Positions 34,602 through 43,589 of a stretch of DNA of 64,000 bases are shown piece by piece (position 1 is the first letter of the stretch; each line of letters opens with the position of its first letter). The stretch covers positions 806,001-870,000 of the forward strand of contig NZ_JAKRNK010000001.1 of NCBI RefSeq assembly GCF_022346885.1, in the 5' to 3' direction. The notes under the pieces were generated by a model. That model ran no database searches. It was given only the letters and a program-made list of their open reading frames with translations, and had not been told where the DNA came from. A program made the translations under genes and the position numbers. Source of the DNA: Paenibacillus sp. ACRRX. Lineage in GTDB: Bacteria > Bacillota > Bacilli > Paenibacillales > Paenibacillaceae.

Positions 34602-35096
34602 ATGAAGATAATAGAGGTTATTAAAAAAATTGAACAGGATAGTAATTGCAGACTTGTGAAGAGGACAACAGACTTCACAAATGAATCAGCTCCTCCAGAA
34701 GATTTGAATTATTTCTTTAGCCATTATGACTCCTTACAAATGTTTTCAGATAAGCCTTATGGGATAAAAATAGTTTCTTCAAATGAGTTTATTCCAACTA
34801 GTAAGAGGCTTTACCTAGAGGATGATGTTATTTGGGAGGAACTAGAAGGAGATATTAGTAACGAGTGGTATCTAATTGCTGAATCTGAACAAATAAACCA
34901 GTACATTAGCATCGACTTAAGCGCTTCTCATTTAGGTTATTGCTATGATAGTTTTTTGGAAACCCATGCAACACCAGGGGATAGTCAGATTATTGCTAAA
35001 AGCTTTTTAGAGCATTTATACGCTAGTAAAGGTGAAAATTGGTTTTGGTTGGCTGACAATTTCGAGTCGTATGGGGATGCTTATGAGGGCAGGTAA
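34602..35096 (+). CDS. SMI1/KNR4 (SUKH) family protein
   Basis: 164 residues with SUKH features: ESAPPEDLNYFFSHYDSLQM F, GIKIVSSNEFIPTSKRLY and EWYLIAESEQINQYISIDLS. This is a different SUKH subgroup from the gene at 33133. AAGGAG 5 bases upstream selects ATG 34602 over 34584. It is the last gene of the first accessory array, followed by a strong terminator. Likely an orphan immunity protein; partner toxin not seen. Confidence 0.7.
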   Translation: MKIIEVIKKIEQDSNCRLVKRTTDFTNESAPPEDLNYFFSHYDSLQMFSDKPYGIKIVSSNEFIPTSKRLYLEDDVIWEELEGDISNEWYLIAESEQINQYISIDLSASHLGYCYDSFLETHATPGDSQIIAKSFLEHLYASKGENWFWLADNFESYGDAYEGR

Positions 35097-35127
35097 CTGT
35101 AAAAACATCAACAATAAAGTCCGCAAA

Positions 35128-35165
35128 AAAACGAGCCTTTAGAATCGCTTCTAAGGCTCGTTTCG
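35128..35165. terminator. Bidirectional-type terminator hairpin
   Basis: AAACGAGCCTT..AGAA pairs with TTCTAAGGCTCGTTT around TCGC; A-rich on the left and T-rich on the right. It closes the first array. Confidence 0.8.
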
Positions 35166-35442
35166 CATTTCTGATTCCATTTTATGGGAGAAATGGATGC
35201 CGTTCATATAGAGTAAAGATAAAAATGGAGAAAAAATTTAATTTTATTTATAAAATAAGCGGAAATATTCTTCCTTGAATGTGAGTTGTCTGTTATGATC
35301 AAGAGGAATACGCCATAATTATTGATGGAGGTGATGCTTGTAAAAAACTCGGCAAAAGTAGATCTGTAGATGAGATCAGTTGTACATAAGATGGAGTGCT
35401 TGGGAAGCTGTTTTTTCATGAACAACATGGGGAGGTTTGAAA

Positions 35443-38400
35443 ATGAGATTAAAGAATACACTGTCTTTTATCTTATGTTTTGCTCTCATTTTTTCAGGGA
35501 CGTCGTTGACTGTGTTGGCCGATGAAGCCATCACGGCGAAAGCTGCAAATGGCAACACCATCAGCATTTCAGCAGTGAATCGAGCCATCGGAGCTTCAGA
35601 TGAAATGATTCTGTTTACCCGAGAAAATAGTAGTAAGCTCACAGATTCGAACCCTTATGCGGCTGCTGCAGTCGTGGTCTATCACGAAGGTAGTTACAGC
35701 GTTACGGACGTCACTTATCGTGAAGGTGCAGTACAAATACCGATGAATGGCTTTGTACTGTTTGGTCACGGATCGAGTGAACAGTGGATTAAAGACAATA
35801 TGAGGCCGGGAGATCCGGTTGAGATTGTTGGCTACACGTTACCTGCACCGGTGGTCGGAGGTCCACAGCTCATCACAGAGCAGGGAACGATACCGATCGA
35901 CGTTGTAGATCAGGATCAACCGACGAACACCATTGCGGTCTATACACGACATTTTGGTGAGATGACAAAACCATTCTCTCAAGATACCGTTCAATATATC
36001 ATCACCAATGATGTATCGGTCGTGAAAAGCACATATGATGTTCATGGTCAGAGAGGAACCTACATTCCCGCGAACGGTTATGTCATTTCGGCTTCTGGCA
36101 ACGCTGCGTCATCCTTGAATTTGGAGGTGGGGCAGTCCGTACAAGCGATTAACGTAGATATTCCCATTCTGCCTAGCAAATATTTGAAAGTGAATGGTAT
36201 TGCAGTAGGCATTGATAAAATAAATGGACCGCGTGGATCGGGAGAAGTGGTGTTGTACCAGCCTACTTATGGCGCAACCACCAATCAGAATGCTTGGGGA
36301 ATGGAGCTTACAGTTGTTGGCAATAAGGTGATCAACGCCGTGGCGATTGCATACGATGCCAACACAGGGGCTTATCTTGATAACAACTCCTCTATTCCAT
36401 CGGATGGATATGTACTGTCGATTCAATCGGCAAGTCCATTCTATAACCAACTAGCGGGTCAAGTGCGCATTGGTGCAGAGGTTGAGCTCGTGACGGATAG
36501 TTTAATTTACCAAGCCGCTATAACCTCGTTTGATGCATTTAATCCGAAAGTAAAAGAAGATAATCCCGAAGGCTGGGACAATGTTGGCAATGTGCCTTAT
36601 CCAGGATTTCGTGGGTCGAATCAGTTGATCGTCTATAATCGTAATTATGGCGAGGAGACTGGCACGAACCCATGGGGCAATGAAGTGATTGTTAACGCTG
36701 ATGGATATGTAACGAACAATGGCGGGAACAACAGTAAAATTCCTGAAGGCGGCTATGTATTATCCGGTCATGGGGTTAAAAACGCATGGTTAAAGAACAA
36801 CGCACTGGTCGGAGCTAAATTGAGTCTGGATTTTGCTAGAAAAGAAGTGTTGGTTATTTTTACGCCGGAATCTTACTTAGATAAAGCCTCGATAAGTATC
36901 GATAGCGTAGAGAAGGGGCTCCAGTTATCCAAGAATCAATTTATGGATGTGCCTTATGCCGATATTGAACAGAAGATCGTAGAGGCAAAGGGCGTTTATG
37001 AATTAGCCAAACAGCGATTAAATGAAAGCGGTACCAACGGGTTAATGGATTTACTAAATGATTTAGATCAGAAAGTTACGGATGCAAGTTACATGAATTT
37101 TGAGTCTCCGAAAGTACAAACTCGAGGTCTCTGGATGAGGCCGAAGGAAAAGAACTTGGAGCAGGTTCGAGATCATGTGAAGAAAATTAAAGAGACCGGT
37201 ATCAATGCCATCTATCTAGAAACATGGTGGAATGGATATACCACTTGGCCAACATCGTTGCCAGATACCGAATTAAATCCTTTGTATGAAGGCTTTGATG
37301 TACTTGGGGCATTCATTGAGGAAGGCAAGAAACAGGGGATTGAAATTCATGCTTGGGTAGAGAACTTCTTTGTAGGCGGACCGGTTGTGGTGAATCATCC
37401 CGATTGGCTTATGAAAAGCAGACAAGGTATTGATTATGAAAAAGGCAGTCACAATGCCAAGTGGTATTGGCTTAATCCAGCGCTTCCGCAAGCTAGAGAT
37501 TTCGTTGCTTCTGTATACGATGAACTCGTTACGAAATATGACATTGCTTCACTGCATTTGGATTATGCCAGATATCCAGGGTCTGGAGATTACACGAATG
37601 ATTTCGGTTACGACACGTATACTCGCGACTTATTCAGCGAGAAGTATGGCGTTGATCCACTGAACCTTCATCCAGGAGATCAGTACTGGGATGAATGGCT
37701 GCAATTCCGTGCGGACATGATCAATACCTGGGTCGTTCGGGTAATTAACGAGGCGCATCAAATCAAACCAAAGCTACAAATTACAACTGCGGTATGGCCG
37801 AACTATGATGAAGCACCGAAATCGCACGCACAAGAAGCGAAATACTGGTTAGATCATAATTTAATCGATCACTTGTTCCATATGTCTTATGCGCCAGGCT
37901 CGGAATTAACGGTAACTGACTTGAGAAACTCCATGGCATTAGCAGGGGACAATGCGTTTGTCTCATCGGGTCTAGACACGTTCCAAGGCAATCCTACATC
38001 GACTGTTGTGGATCAAATTAACGAAGCGACAAAGAATGATGGAGCTGGATCCGGATTATTCGAGTTCGAAGGACTATTTAATTATAAGTATGACAAGGTG
38101 CTGAAGATTGGAGTGTATCGTAATAAGGCAATTTTGCCTCAATATGATACGACCAAGCCGCTAGCAACCGTGATGGAAGAAATGATCCGTAAAATCAATG
38201 AAATTTACGTTCCTTTCCAAGGGATGAGCGGTAAGGACGGCAAGAAATTAATACAGAAACTTGAATCCGCTGTAAAAGATCTACATGTGAATCCTGATAT
38301 GACGGATGAGACTGCAAGTGACGTGAAACTGAAGATCGACAGCATAAGCAAACTTCTTGCAAGCAACTCGATTAATAATGAAGTGAAGAATCGAATGAAG

Positions 38401-38778
38401 CATGATTTGGACTACGGCCGTAAAATGATAGACATTTATTTCTCCAAAACAGCGAAAACGCATTTAAGTAAATTGACGGTGAGCTCGGGGAAGAAGGTAA
38501 TGAAGTTAACGCCTTCCTTCACACCATCAACGTATGATTACAAGGTAAAGGTCGGGCACTCGGTTACGCAGCTAGATATTATGGCGACTACAAGTAATCA
38601 GAATTCAGTTATTTCCGTGGATGGCAAGCATGTTAAAAATGATTCGGTCATTCCCGTACGACTTAAAGTGGGATCGAATCTGGTTACGTTACAAGTGATA
38701 TCCGAAGATGGACGAATGAAAAACTACACGCTGACGATTCAGCGCGCTGGTAATGATAAAGGGAACCACGAAGAATGA
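35443..38778 (+). CDS. Secreted family-10 glycosylhydrolase-like protein (GHL10)
   Basis: 1111 residues. Residues 1-27 are a Sec signal (MRLKNTLSFILCFALIFSGT, cleavage after VLA). Residues 30-470 hold four related modules, each ending with a motif like NGYVISASG (GFVLFGHG, GYVISASG, GYVLSIQS, GYVLSGHG). About 555-900 is the GHL10 (DUF187, YngK-like) TIM barrel: RGLWMRPKE, NAIYLETWWNG, LHLDYARYPG. About 1005-1095 is a cadherin-like beta-sandwich (LSKLTVSSGKKVMKLTPSF). GGAGG 7 bases before ATG 35443 decides the start. It probably cleaves a cell-wall-type or environmental polysaccharide outside the cell, feeding the importer encoded downstream. Exact substrate unknown. Confidence 0.85.
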   Translation: MRLKNTLSFILCFALIFSGTSLTVLADEAITAKAANGNTISISAVNRAIGASDEMILFTRENSSKLTDSNPYAAAAVVVYHEGSYSVTDVTYREGAVQIPMNGFVLFGHGSSEQWIKDNMRPGDPVEIVGYTLPAPVVGGPQLITEQGTIPIDVVDQDQPTNTIAVYTRHFGEMTKPFSQDTVQYIITNDVSVVKSTYDVHGQRGTYIPANGYVISASGNAASSLNLEVGQSVQAINVDIPILPSKYLKVNGIAVGIDKINGPRGSGEVVLYQPTYGATTNQNAWGMELTVVGNKVINAVAIAYDANTGAYLDNNSSIPSDGYVLSIQSASPFYNQLAGQVRIGAEVELVTDSLIYQAAITSFDAFNPKVKEDNPEGWDNVGNVPYPGFRGSNQLIVYNRNYGEETGTNPWGNEVIVNADGYVTNNGGNNSKIPEGGYVLSGHGVKNAWLKNNALVGAKLSLDFARKEVLVIFTPESYLDKASISIDSVEKGLQLSKNQFMDVPYADIEQKIVEAKGVYELAKQRLNESGTNGLMDLLNDLDQKVTDASYMNFESPKVQTRGLWMRPKEKNLEQVRDHVKKIKETGINAIYLETWWNGYTTWPTSLPDTELNPLYEGFDVLGAFIEEGKKQGIEIHAWVENFFVGGPVVVNHPDWLMKSRQGIDYEKGSHNAKWYWLNPALPQARDFVASVYDELVTKYDIASLHLDYARYPGSGDYTNDFGYDTYTRDLFSEKYGVDPLNLHPGDQYWDEWLQFRADMINTWVVRVINEAHQIKPKLQITTAVWPNYDEAPKSHAQEAKYWLDHNLIDHLFHMSYAPGSELTVTDLRNSMALAGDNAFVSSGLDTFQGNPTSTVVDQINEATKNDGAGSGLFEFEGLFNYKYDKVLKIGVYRNKAILPQYDTTKPLATVMEEMIRKINEIYVPFQGMSGKDGKKLIQKLESAVKDLHVNPDMTDETASDVKLKIDSISKLLASNSINNEVKNRMKHDLDYGRKMIDIYFSKTAKTHLSKLTVSSGKKVMKLTPSFTPSTYDYKVKVGHSVTQLDIMATTSNQNSVISVDGKHVKNDSVIPVRLKVGSNLVTLQVISEDGRMKNYTLTIQRAGNDKGNHEE

Positions 38779-38895
38779 CGATAGAGGTAAAGCTGCAATA
38801 TTTAGGATTTATCAATTCCTAAAGAATTCACGGGGTGCCGCAGATCAATTTGGCACTCCAAATTTTAAAAATTATAGAGTTGAGGTGATCCCAAT

Positions 38896-40104
38896 ATGAG
38901 TATATCTATGGAAAAAGGTGCAAATGTGTTGTGGGTTGATTTTATCGCGAATGGGGTTCGACTAGCGGATCGTGCAGAGAGGCAGCGCCTTGTGAACAGT
39001 GCGAAACAAGCTGGAGTAAGCCATTTGGTGGTGGATGCCAAAATTCCCTATGGACATACGACATTCCCAAGTTCTTATGCTTATCATGTAAGTTGCTGGT
39101 CGGACGGACGTTATCAAGTATGGGAAGGAAGAGATTTTCTTGCAGAAATGATAGAGGAGGCGAGTGGTGTCGGGCTTCAAGTCATTGCCAACATGGATGT
39201 ATTCGCTGAAGGTACGACGCATTCAAGAGACGGTATTGCTTATGACAAGAAGGATTGGCAGGTCATGCTGTATAATCCGAGTCTTTCTTCGGAAGCGGTT
39301 GCAGCTGAAAATGCGGATGATGATACGATTTTTGTGAATCCGATTCATGAAGAAGTTCAACTGCACGAACTTGGCATTCTGAAGGAGATTGCCTCGAACT
39401 ATAAAATTAGTGGTATTGTGCTTGACCGCTGCCGCTATCCGAATGTCTATGGTGATTTTAGCGAATTAAGCAGGAGAGCATTCGAACAATATATGGGGAA
39501 GCCGGTAGCACAATGGCCACAGGACATTTTTACCTTACTAGAAGGTACGAAACAAATTGAGTATGGTCCTTGGTTCGCGAAATGGACGGAATGGCGTGCG
39601 CTGAACATTAAACATTTCGTGCAATCGGCTAAGCAAGTTGTTAAATCCACAAATCCAAGTCTATCCTTCAGCATTTATGTTGGATCGTGGTATCCGTTAT
39701 ATTTCAACGAAGGTGTCAATTGGGCTAGTGAAACCTATCGTTCGAACTTGCCATGGGCTTCTGAAGAATATCATATTTCCGCCTATGCCGATGAATTGGA
39801 TTTCATTATGACCGGTTGTTATTATCCCGAAGTGCGAATTGAAGAAGCCGCACATAATGGCAGGCCTGCGGAATGGTACAGCGTAGAAGGCGCGATCCAA
39901 ATGAGCCTAGAGGCAATTAACGGGCAGATTCCAGTCATCGCGAGCTTATATTTGAAGGATTATGAAGGAAACATTGATCAATTTGAAAAAGCTGTTCGGA
40001 TGTGCCGAGAACGCACGCACGGTGTCATGCTGTTCGATGAGAGCCATTTGGATGATTATAGCTGGTGGGAGCAGCTGGATTCAGTATTATCTGAGATGTC
40101 TTGA
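38896..40104 (+). CDS. Cytoplasmic GHL10-like glycosylhydrolase paralogue
   Basis: 402 residues without signal peptide. It shares the pattern of the upstream enzyme: NVLWVDFIANGVRLADRAER at the N-end, GLQVIANMDVFAEG in mid-barrel, and ISGIVLDRCRYPNVYGDFSE, which corresponds to the LHLDYARYPG motif of the secreted protein. A TIM-barrel hydrolase acting on imported oligosaccharide is the likely role. GAGGTGATCC lies before the ATG. Gene order (secreted enzyme, cytoplasmic paralogue, importer) supports a two-step degradation route. Confidence 0.7.
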   Translation: MSISMEKGANVLWVDFIANGVRLADRAERQRLVNSAKQAGVSHLVVDAKIPYGHTTFPSSYAYHVSCWSDGRYQVWEGRDFLAEMIEEASGVGLQVIANMDVFAEGTTHSRDGIAYDKKDWQVMLYNPSLSSEAVAAENADDDTIFVNPIHEEVQLHELGILKEIASNYKISGIVLDRCRYPNVYGDFSELSRRAFEQYMGKPVAQWPQDIFTLLEGTKQIEYGPWFAKWTEWRALNIKHFVQSAKQVVKSTNPSLSFSIYVGSWYPLYFNEGVNWASETYRSNLPWASEEYHISAYADELDFIMTGCYYPEVRIEEAAHNGRPAEWYSVEGAIQMSLEAINGQIPVIASLYLKDYEGNIDQFEKAVRMCRERTHGVMLFDESHLDDYSWWEQLDSVLSEMS

Positions 40105-40345
40105 AGGGAGAGACGAATGAAGTCGGTCAGTTGCCATATTTCGACCCATTCAAAGGCAACATGAATAGGAGTCAATGCATTAGAAGAAAATAATCTCCTT
40201 TTGTTAAAAATATAGTGGAGAATTTATTCTATTCGTGTTACAATGAACATGCAAGAAGGGAGAAGGTTGCAGGAACGACTCTTTTTCCGAAATCATTTAT
40301 GGATTGGAGCAATTACAGATATAGCTTAGAATAACAAGGTTTTTT

Positions 40346-40359
40346 TGTAAGCGCTACCG
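40346..40359 (+). promoter_or_regulatory. Candidate CcpA cre site
   Basis: TGTAAGCGCTACCG matches 12 of 14 positions of TGWAANCGNTNWCA. It lies 72 bases before the substrate-binding protein gene, so carbon catabolite control of the importer operon is plausible. The gap 40105-40430 holds no gene. Confidence 0.55.
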
Positions 40360-40430
40360 TTTCCGGACTTATAGTCATTTCTTCTCCTAGCTTTAAGAGA
40401 TCGTTTATAAAGAAGAGAGGGTGTTGTGGT

Positions 40431-41735
40431 ATGAGTTTCAAAGGCAGAAGGTTGATTTCATTAGTATTGGCATCAATGATGATGGTGGGGTTATTGGCGG
40501 CGTGTGGTTCGGATTCATCGGGCAACAAAGGGGCTGCTTCAAGTGAGAACAACGATAGCAAAAAGCCCGCGGAACAAGTCACAGTAGAGTTCTGGACCAT
40601 CTCATTGCAGCCGACCTTCAATGATTACTTCCACAAATTGATTGCGGATTATGAAGCGAAGAATCCAAATGTCAAGATTGATTGGAAGGATTACCCTTAC
40701 GATGCTGTGCTTAACAAGCTCATGACGAATATTGCTGGCGATGATGCGCCAGACGTGGTGAACCTTAATACGGAGCTGGCCAATCAGATGGGAACCAAGG
40801 ATGCCTTGGTTGACTTCAACCAAGAGCTGACAGCGGACCAGAAGGCAGCTTATTTCCCGGGAATTTACTCCTCAACAGAAATGAACGGCAAAGGGTTCGC
40901 ACTCCCTTGGTACACCGGACTGCCCGTCCTATTCATGAATAAGGATCTGGTGGTGAAAGCGGGACTGAATCCGGACAATCCGCCGAAGACGAAACAGGAA
41001 TTAAACGAATGGGGTCGCCAGATCAAAGAGAAAACCGGCACCTACGGCTACATCTTCACGATGGAGGCGCGCACTCTGCTAGAAGAGAACTTGCCGTTCC
41101 TGACCGAGGATTATAAGAAGGCAGCTTTTAATACACCAGAAGTGGAAGAGTATGTTAATGAGAATTTACAGCTATTAAAAGAAGGCGTCATTCCAAAAGA
41201 CATTATCAACTACGATAAACAAGTGCAATACTTTGCGAGTGAGCAAGTGGCCATGTCCTTATCCAGCTCGCCATTCATTAACAAGATCAAGACAGCCGCG
41301 CCGGATGTATATAACAAAATGCTTGCCGTTCCAAGTCCGGTTGGCAAAGCGGGCATTCGCTATTCCAACACGATGAACATCGTCGTGCCTTCGGCAACAT
41401 CTCATAAGAAAGAAGCGGTTGACTTCGCTGTATTCGTAACAAATGCGGCCAATCAACTGGAATTCTCCAAGCTCGCTAATACATTGCCTTCCACAGTAGA
41501 GAGCGCCAAAGATCCGTTCTTCTCGCAAAATGACGGAACTCTGGAAGGGGTAGCTAAGACCGTATCTGCAGTCAGCCTTGATAAAGCCGAGGATTTCTAC
41601 ATCGGCGTTGAGAGTGCCAAAGATGTCAATCAGGCTGTCACCAAAGCATTGCAGGAAATTTATTTAAACGGTGCTGATGCGAAGAAGACATTGAATGAGG
41701 TCGAGAGCGAGGTTAACAAAATCTTAGGCAACTAA
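40431..41735 (+). CDS. ABC sugar transporter substrate-binding lipoprotein
   Basis: 434 residues, family 1 extracellular solute-binding protein. Lipoprotein signal: MSFKGRRLISLVLASMMMVG LLAACG, lipobox LAAC. The mature part shows VEFWTISLQPTFNDYFHKLI, DWKDYPYDAVLNKLMTNIAG and GFALPWYTGLPVLFMNKDL, typical for oligosaccharide/CUT1 binding proteins. It delivers sugar to the two permeases that follow. No ATPase is encoded nearby, so a shared MsmX-type ATPase elsewhere probably energises the system, as is usual for CUT1 importers in Bacillales. Confidence 0.92.
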   Translation: MSFKGRRLISLVLASMMMVGLLAACGSDSSGNKGAASSENNDSKKPAEQVTVEFWTISLQPTFNDYFHKLIADYEAKNPNVKIDWKDYPYDAVLNKLMTNIAGDDAPDVVNLNTELANQMGTKDALVDFNQELTADQKAAYFPGIYSSTEMNGKGFALPWYTGLPVLFMNKDLVVKAGLNPDNPPKTKQELNEWGRQIKEKTGTYGYIFTMEARTLLEENLPFLTEDYKKAAFNTPEVEEYVNENLQLLKEGVIPKDIINYDKQVQYFASEQVAMSLSSSPFINKIKTAAPDVYNKMLAVPSPVGKAGIRYSNTMNIVVPSATSHKKEAVDFAVFVTNAANQLEFSKLANTLPSTVESAKDPFFSQNDGTLEGVAKTVSAVSLDKAEDFYIGVESAKDVNQAVTKALQEIYLNGADAKKTLNEVESEVNKILGN

Positions 41736-41837
41736 ATACGTCTGGTTGGGCAGGCTTGTCCTGCCCGCTTTCTATAATGAATGTTCAAAAGTGGACTTTT
41801 TGAACTACCTAATTAATGGTGGTGGAGGATTACTATC

Positions 41838-42731
41838 ATGAAAAAATTCTTTACTAGATTCGGCAAGTCGGAAGCGTCGGTGGCTTGGCTCTTCATGACG
41901 CCGGGTTTGATTCTACTGGCCCTATTTGTCTTCTGGCCGATTATTTATAGCGTACCGCTGGCGCTGACGAATTACTCCGTCATAGGCAAGACCGAATTTG
42001 TTGGCTTGGATAACTTCGTTAAGGCGTTGCAGGATAAGAGCTTCATCACGTCACTGCTCAACTCGTTGCTATACGTCATTGTTGTGCCATTTATTCAGAT
42101 TATATCTATTCTTATGGCGATTCTAGTCAACAGCAATGTCAAAGGCATTAAGTTATTTCGTACGGCTTATTACATCCCCGTAGTTACTTCTATGGTCGCG
42201 GTAGCGCTTATTTGGGGCTGGCTGCTCAACCAGAATGGGGTCATAAACTATGTGCTGACCAATGTAGGGTTAATGAAAGAGCCAATTACCTGGCTGTCCA
42301 ACAAAGATACAGCACTGTGGACACTGATGTTCATTACGATGTGGAAGGGCCTTGGCTACTATATGATGATTTATTTAGCCGGATTGCAATCCGTTCCGAA
42401 GGACCTGACAGAGGCTGCGATGATTGATGGCGCGAACCGGGTGCAGACGATTCGTAAAATTACAATTCCGCTGTTGAAGCCGTATGTCTTTTTCTGCACG
42501 CTTATTTCTCTAATGGCAGCAATCCGTGTGTTCGATGAAGTGTTTATCCTGACGATGGGTGGACCGGGGGATGCTACCTTAACATCGAGCTTGTATATTT
42601 ATCAGCAGGGTTTCCAACAGTTTAATTTCGGCTACTCTTCGGCACTTGGCTTAATTGTCAGCGTCATGATTGGTGCGCTTAGTATCGTCATCTTCAGATT
42701 CAACCGGAAGGGTGGTGTCAATCCATATTAA
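41838..42731 (+). CDS. ABC sugar transporter permease 1 (MalF type)
   Basis: 297 residues with six transmembrane helices and the inner-membrane component motif EAAMIDGANRVQTIRKITIP LLKP (EAA loop) at about 192-215. The start MKKFFTRFGKSEASVAWLFM TPG and the length fit CUT1 permeases. GGAGG lies 9 bases before the ATG. It pairs with the next gene product to form the membrane channel. Confidence 0.92.
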   Translation: MKKFFTRFGKSEASVAWLFMTPGLILLALFVFWPIIYSVPLALTNYSVIGKTEFVGLDNFVKALQDKSFITSLLNSLLYVIVVPFIQIISILMAILVNSNVKGIKLFRTAYYIPVVTSMVAVALIWGWLLNQNGVINYVLTNVGLMKEPITWLSNKDTALWTLMFITMWKGLGYYMMIYLAGLQSVPKDLTEAAMIDGANRVQTIRKITIPLLKPYVFFCTLISLMAAIRVFDEVFILTMGGPGDATLTSSLYIYQQGFQQFNFGYSSALGLIVSVMIGALSIVIFRFNRKGGVNPY

Positions 42732-42743
42732 TGGATGCATGAT

Positions 42744-43574
42744 ATGAGAAAAAAACCACTTCGATTATTGAAATTATTATTGTTGTATGGAGCTTTGATT
42801 CTGTTTGCCATTTTTATGATGGGACCATTCCTATGGATATTAAGTGTGTCGCTCATGCCCGGCAAGAATGTGTTCAGCTCTCCACCGGCGATCTTGCCGA
42901 CATTTATCGACTTTGATAACTTCATTCAAGTATGGAATTATATGGACTTTCCAAGATACTTAATGAATACCGTTATCATTGCGCTGATGGGTGTTGTAAT
43001 GAACATCTTCTTTTCTTGTCTTACAGCCTATCCGCTTGCCGTATTCCGTTTCAAAGGCCGGGATCTAATCTTTACACTACTGGTAGCGACGATGATTATT
43101 CCCGCTGCAGCCGGCATGGTAGTTAATTATTTGACGGTAAAAGCACTAGGCTTGATGGGCGGGTTTCTTGCAGTCGTGCTTCCTTCAGCAGTTACCGTGT
43201 TCAACGTATTCCTAATGAGACAGGCGTTTATGGGCATGCCACATGAGCTGCGCGATTCCGGCAAAGTGGACGGTGCCAGCGAATTTCGTATTTGGCTGCA
43301 GTTGGCGCTGCCGATTGTGAAGCCGGCGATCGCCGTTATCGGACTATTGGAGTTCATGGCGATGTGGAATAGCTTCCTCTGGCCGATGATTGTGCTTAAT
43401 GATACGAAGCAGTATCCCATCGCGTCCGCGCTCAGCTTTTTAAATGGCCAATTTTCCTATAATTTTGGCTGGATTGCCGCCGGAACCGTTATTTCGGTTA
43501 TACCGATTATCATCGTGTTCCTATGCACCCAGAAATATTACATGGAAGGTGTATCCGGGGCAGTTAAAGGATAG
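42744..43574 (+). CDS. ABC sugar transporter permease 2 (MalG type)
   Basis: 276 residues with six helices and the EAA-type loop ELRDSGKVDGASEFRIWLQL ALPIVKP. The N-terminus MRKKPLRLLKLLLLYGALIL fits MalG-type subunits. ATG 42744 seems better than 42735, which would add MHD; both have weak ribosome sites, suggesting translational coupling to the upstream permease, whose stop is only 12 bases away. Confidence 0.9.
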   Translation: MRKKPLRLLKLLLLYGALILFAIFMMGPFLWILSVSLMPGKNVFSSPPAILPTFIDFDNFIQVWNYMDFPRYLMNTVIIALMGVVMNIFFSCLTAYPLAVFRFKGRDLIFTLLVATMIIPAAAGMVVNYLTVKALGLMGGFLAVVLPSAVTVFNVFLMRQAFMGMPHELRDSGKVDGASEFRIWLQLALPIVKPAIAVIGLLEFMAMWNSFLWPMIVLNDTKQYPIASALSFLNGQFSYNFGWIAAGTVISVIPIIIVFLCTQKYYMEGVSGAVKG

Positions 43575-43589
43575 GAGGACCCTACTCAC

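Noticed and set aside
38896-40104. Alpha-amylase assignment for the cytoplasmic hydrolase
   Set aside because: The barrel motifs (DRCRYP) correspond better to the GHL10 pattern of the upstream gene (DYARYP); amylase conserved regions were not found.
40105-40430. Riboswitch upstream of the sugar importer
   Set aside because: No recognisable aptamer structure; the only clear element is the cre-like site.
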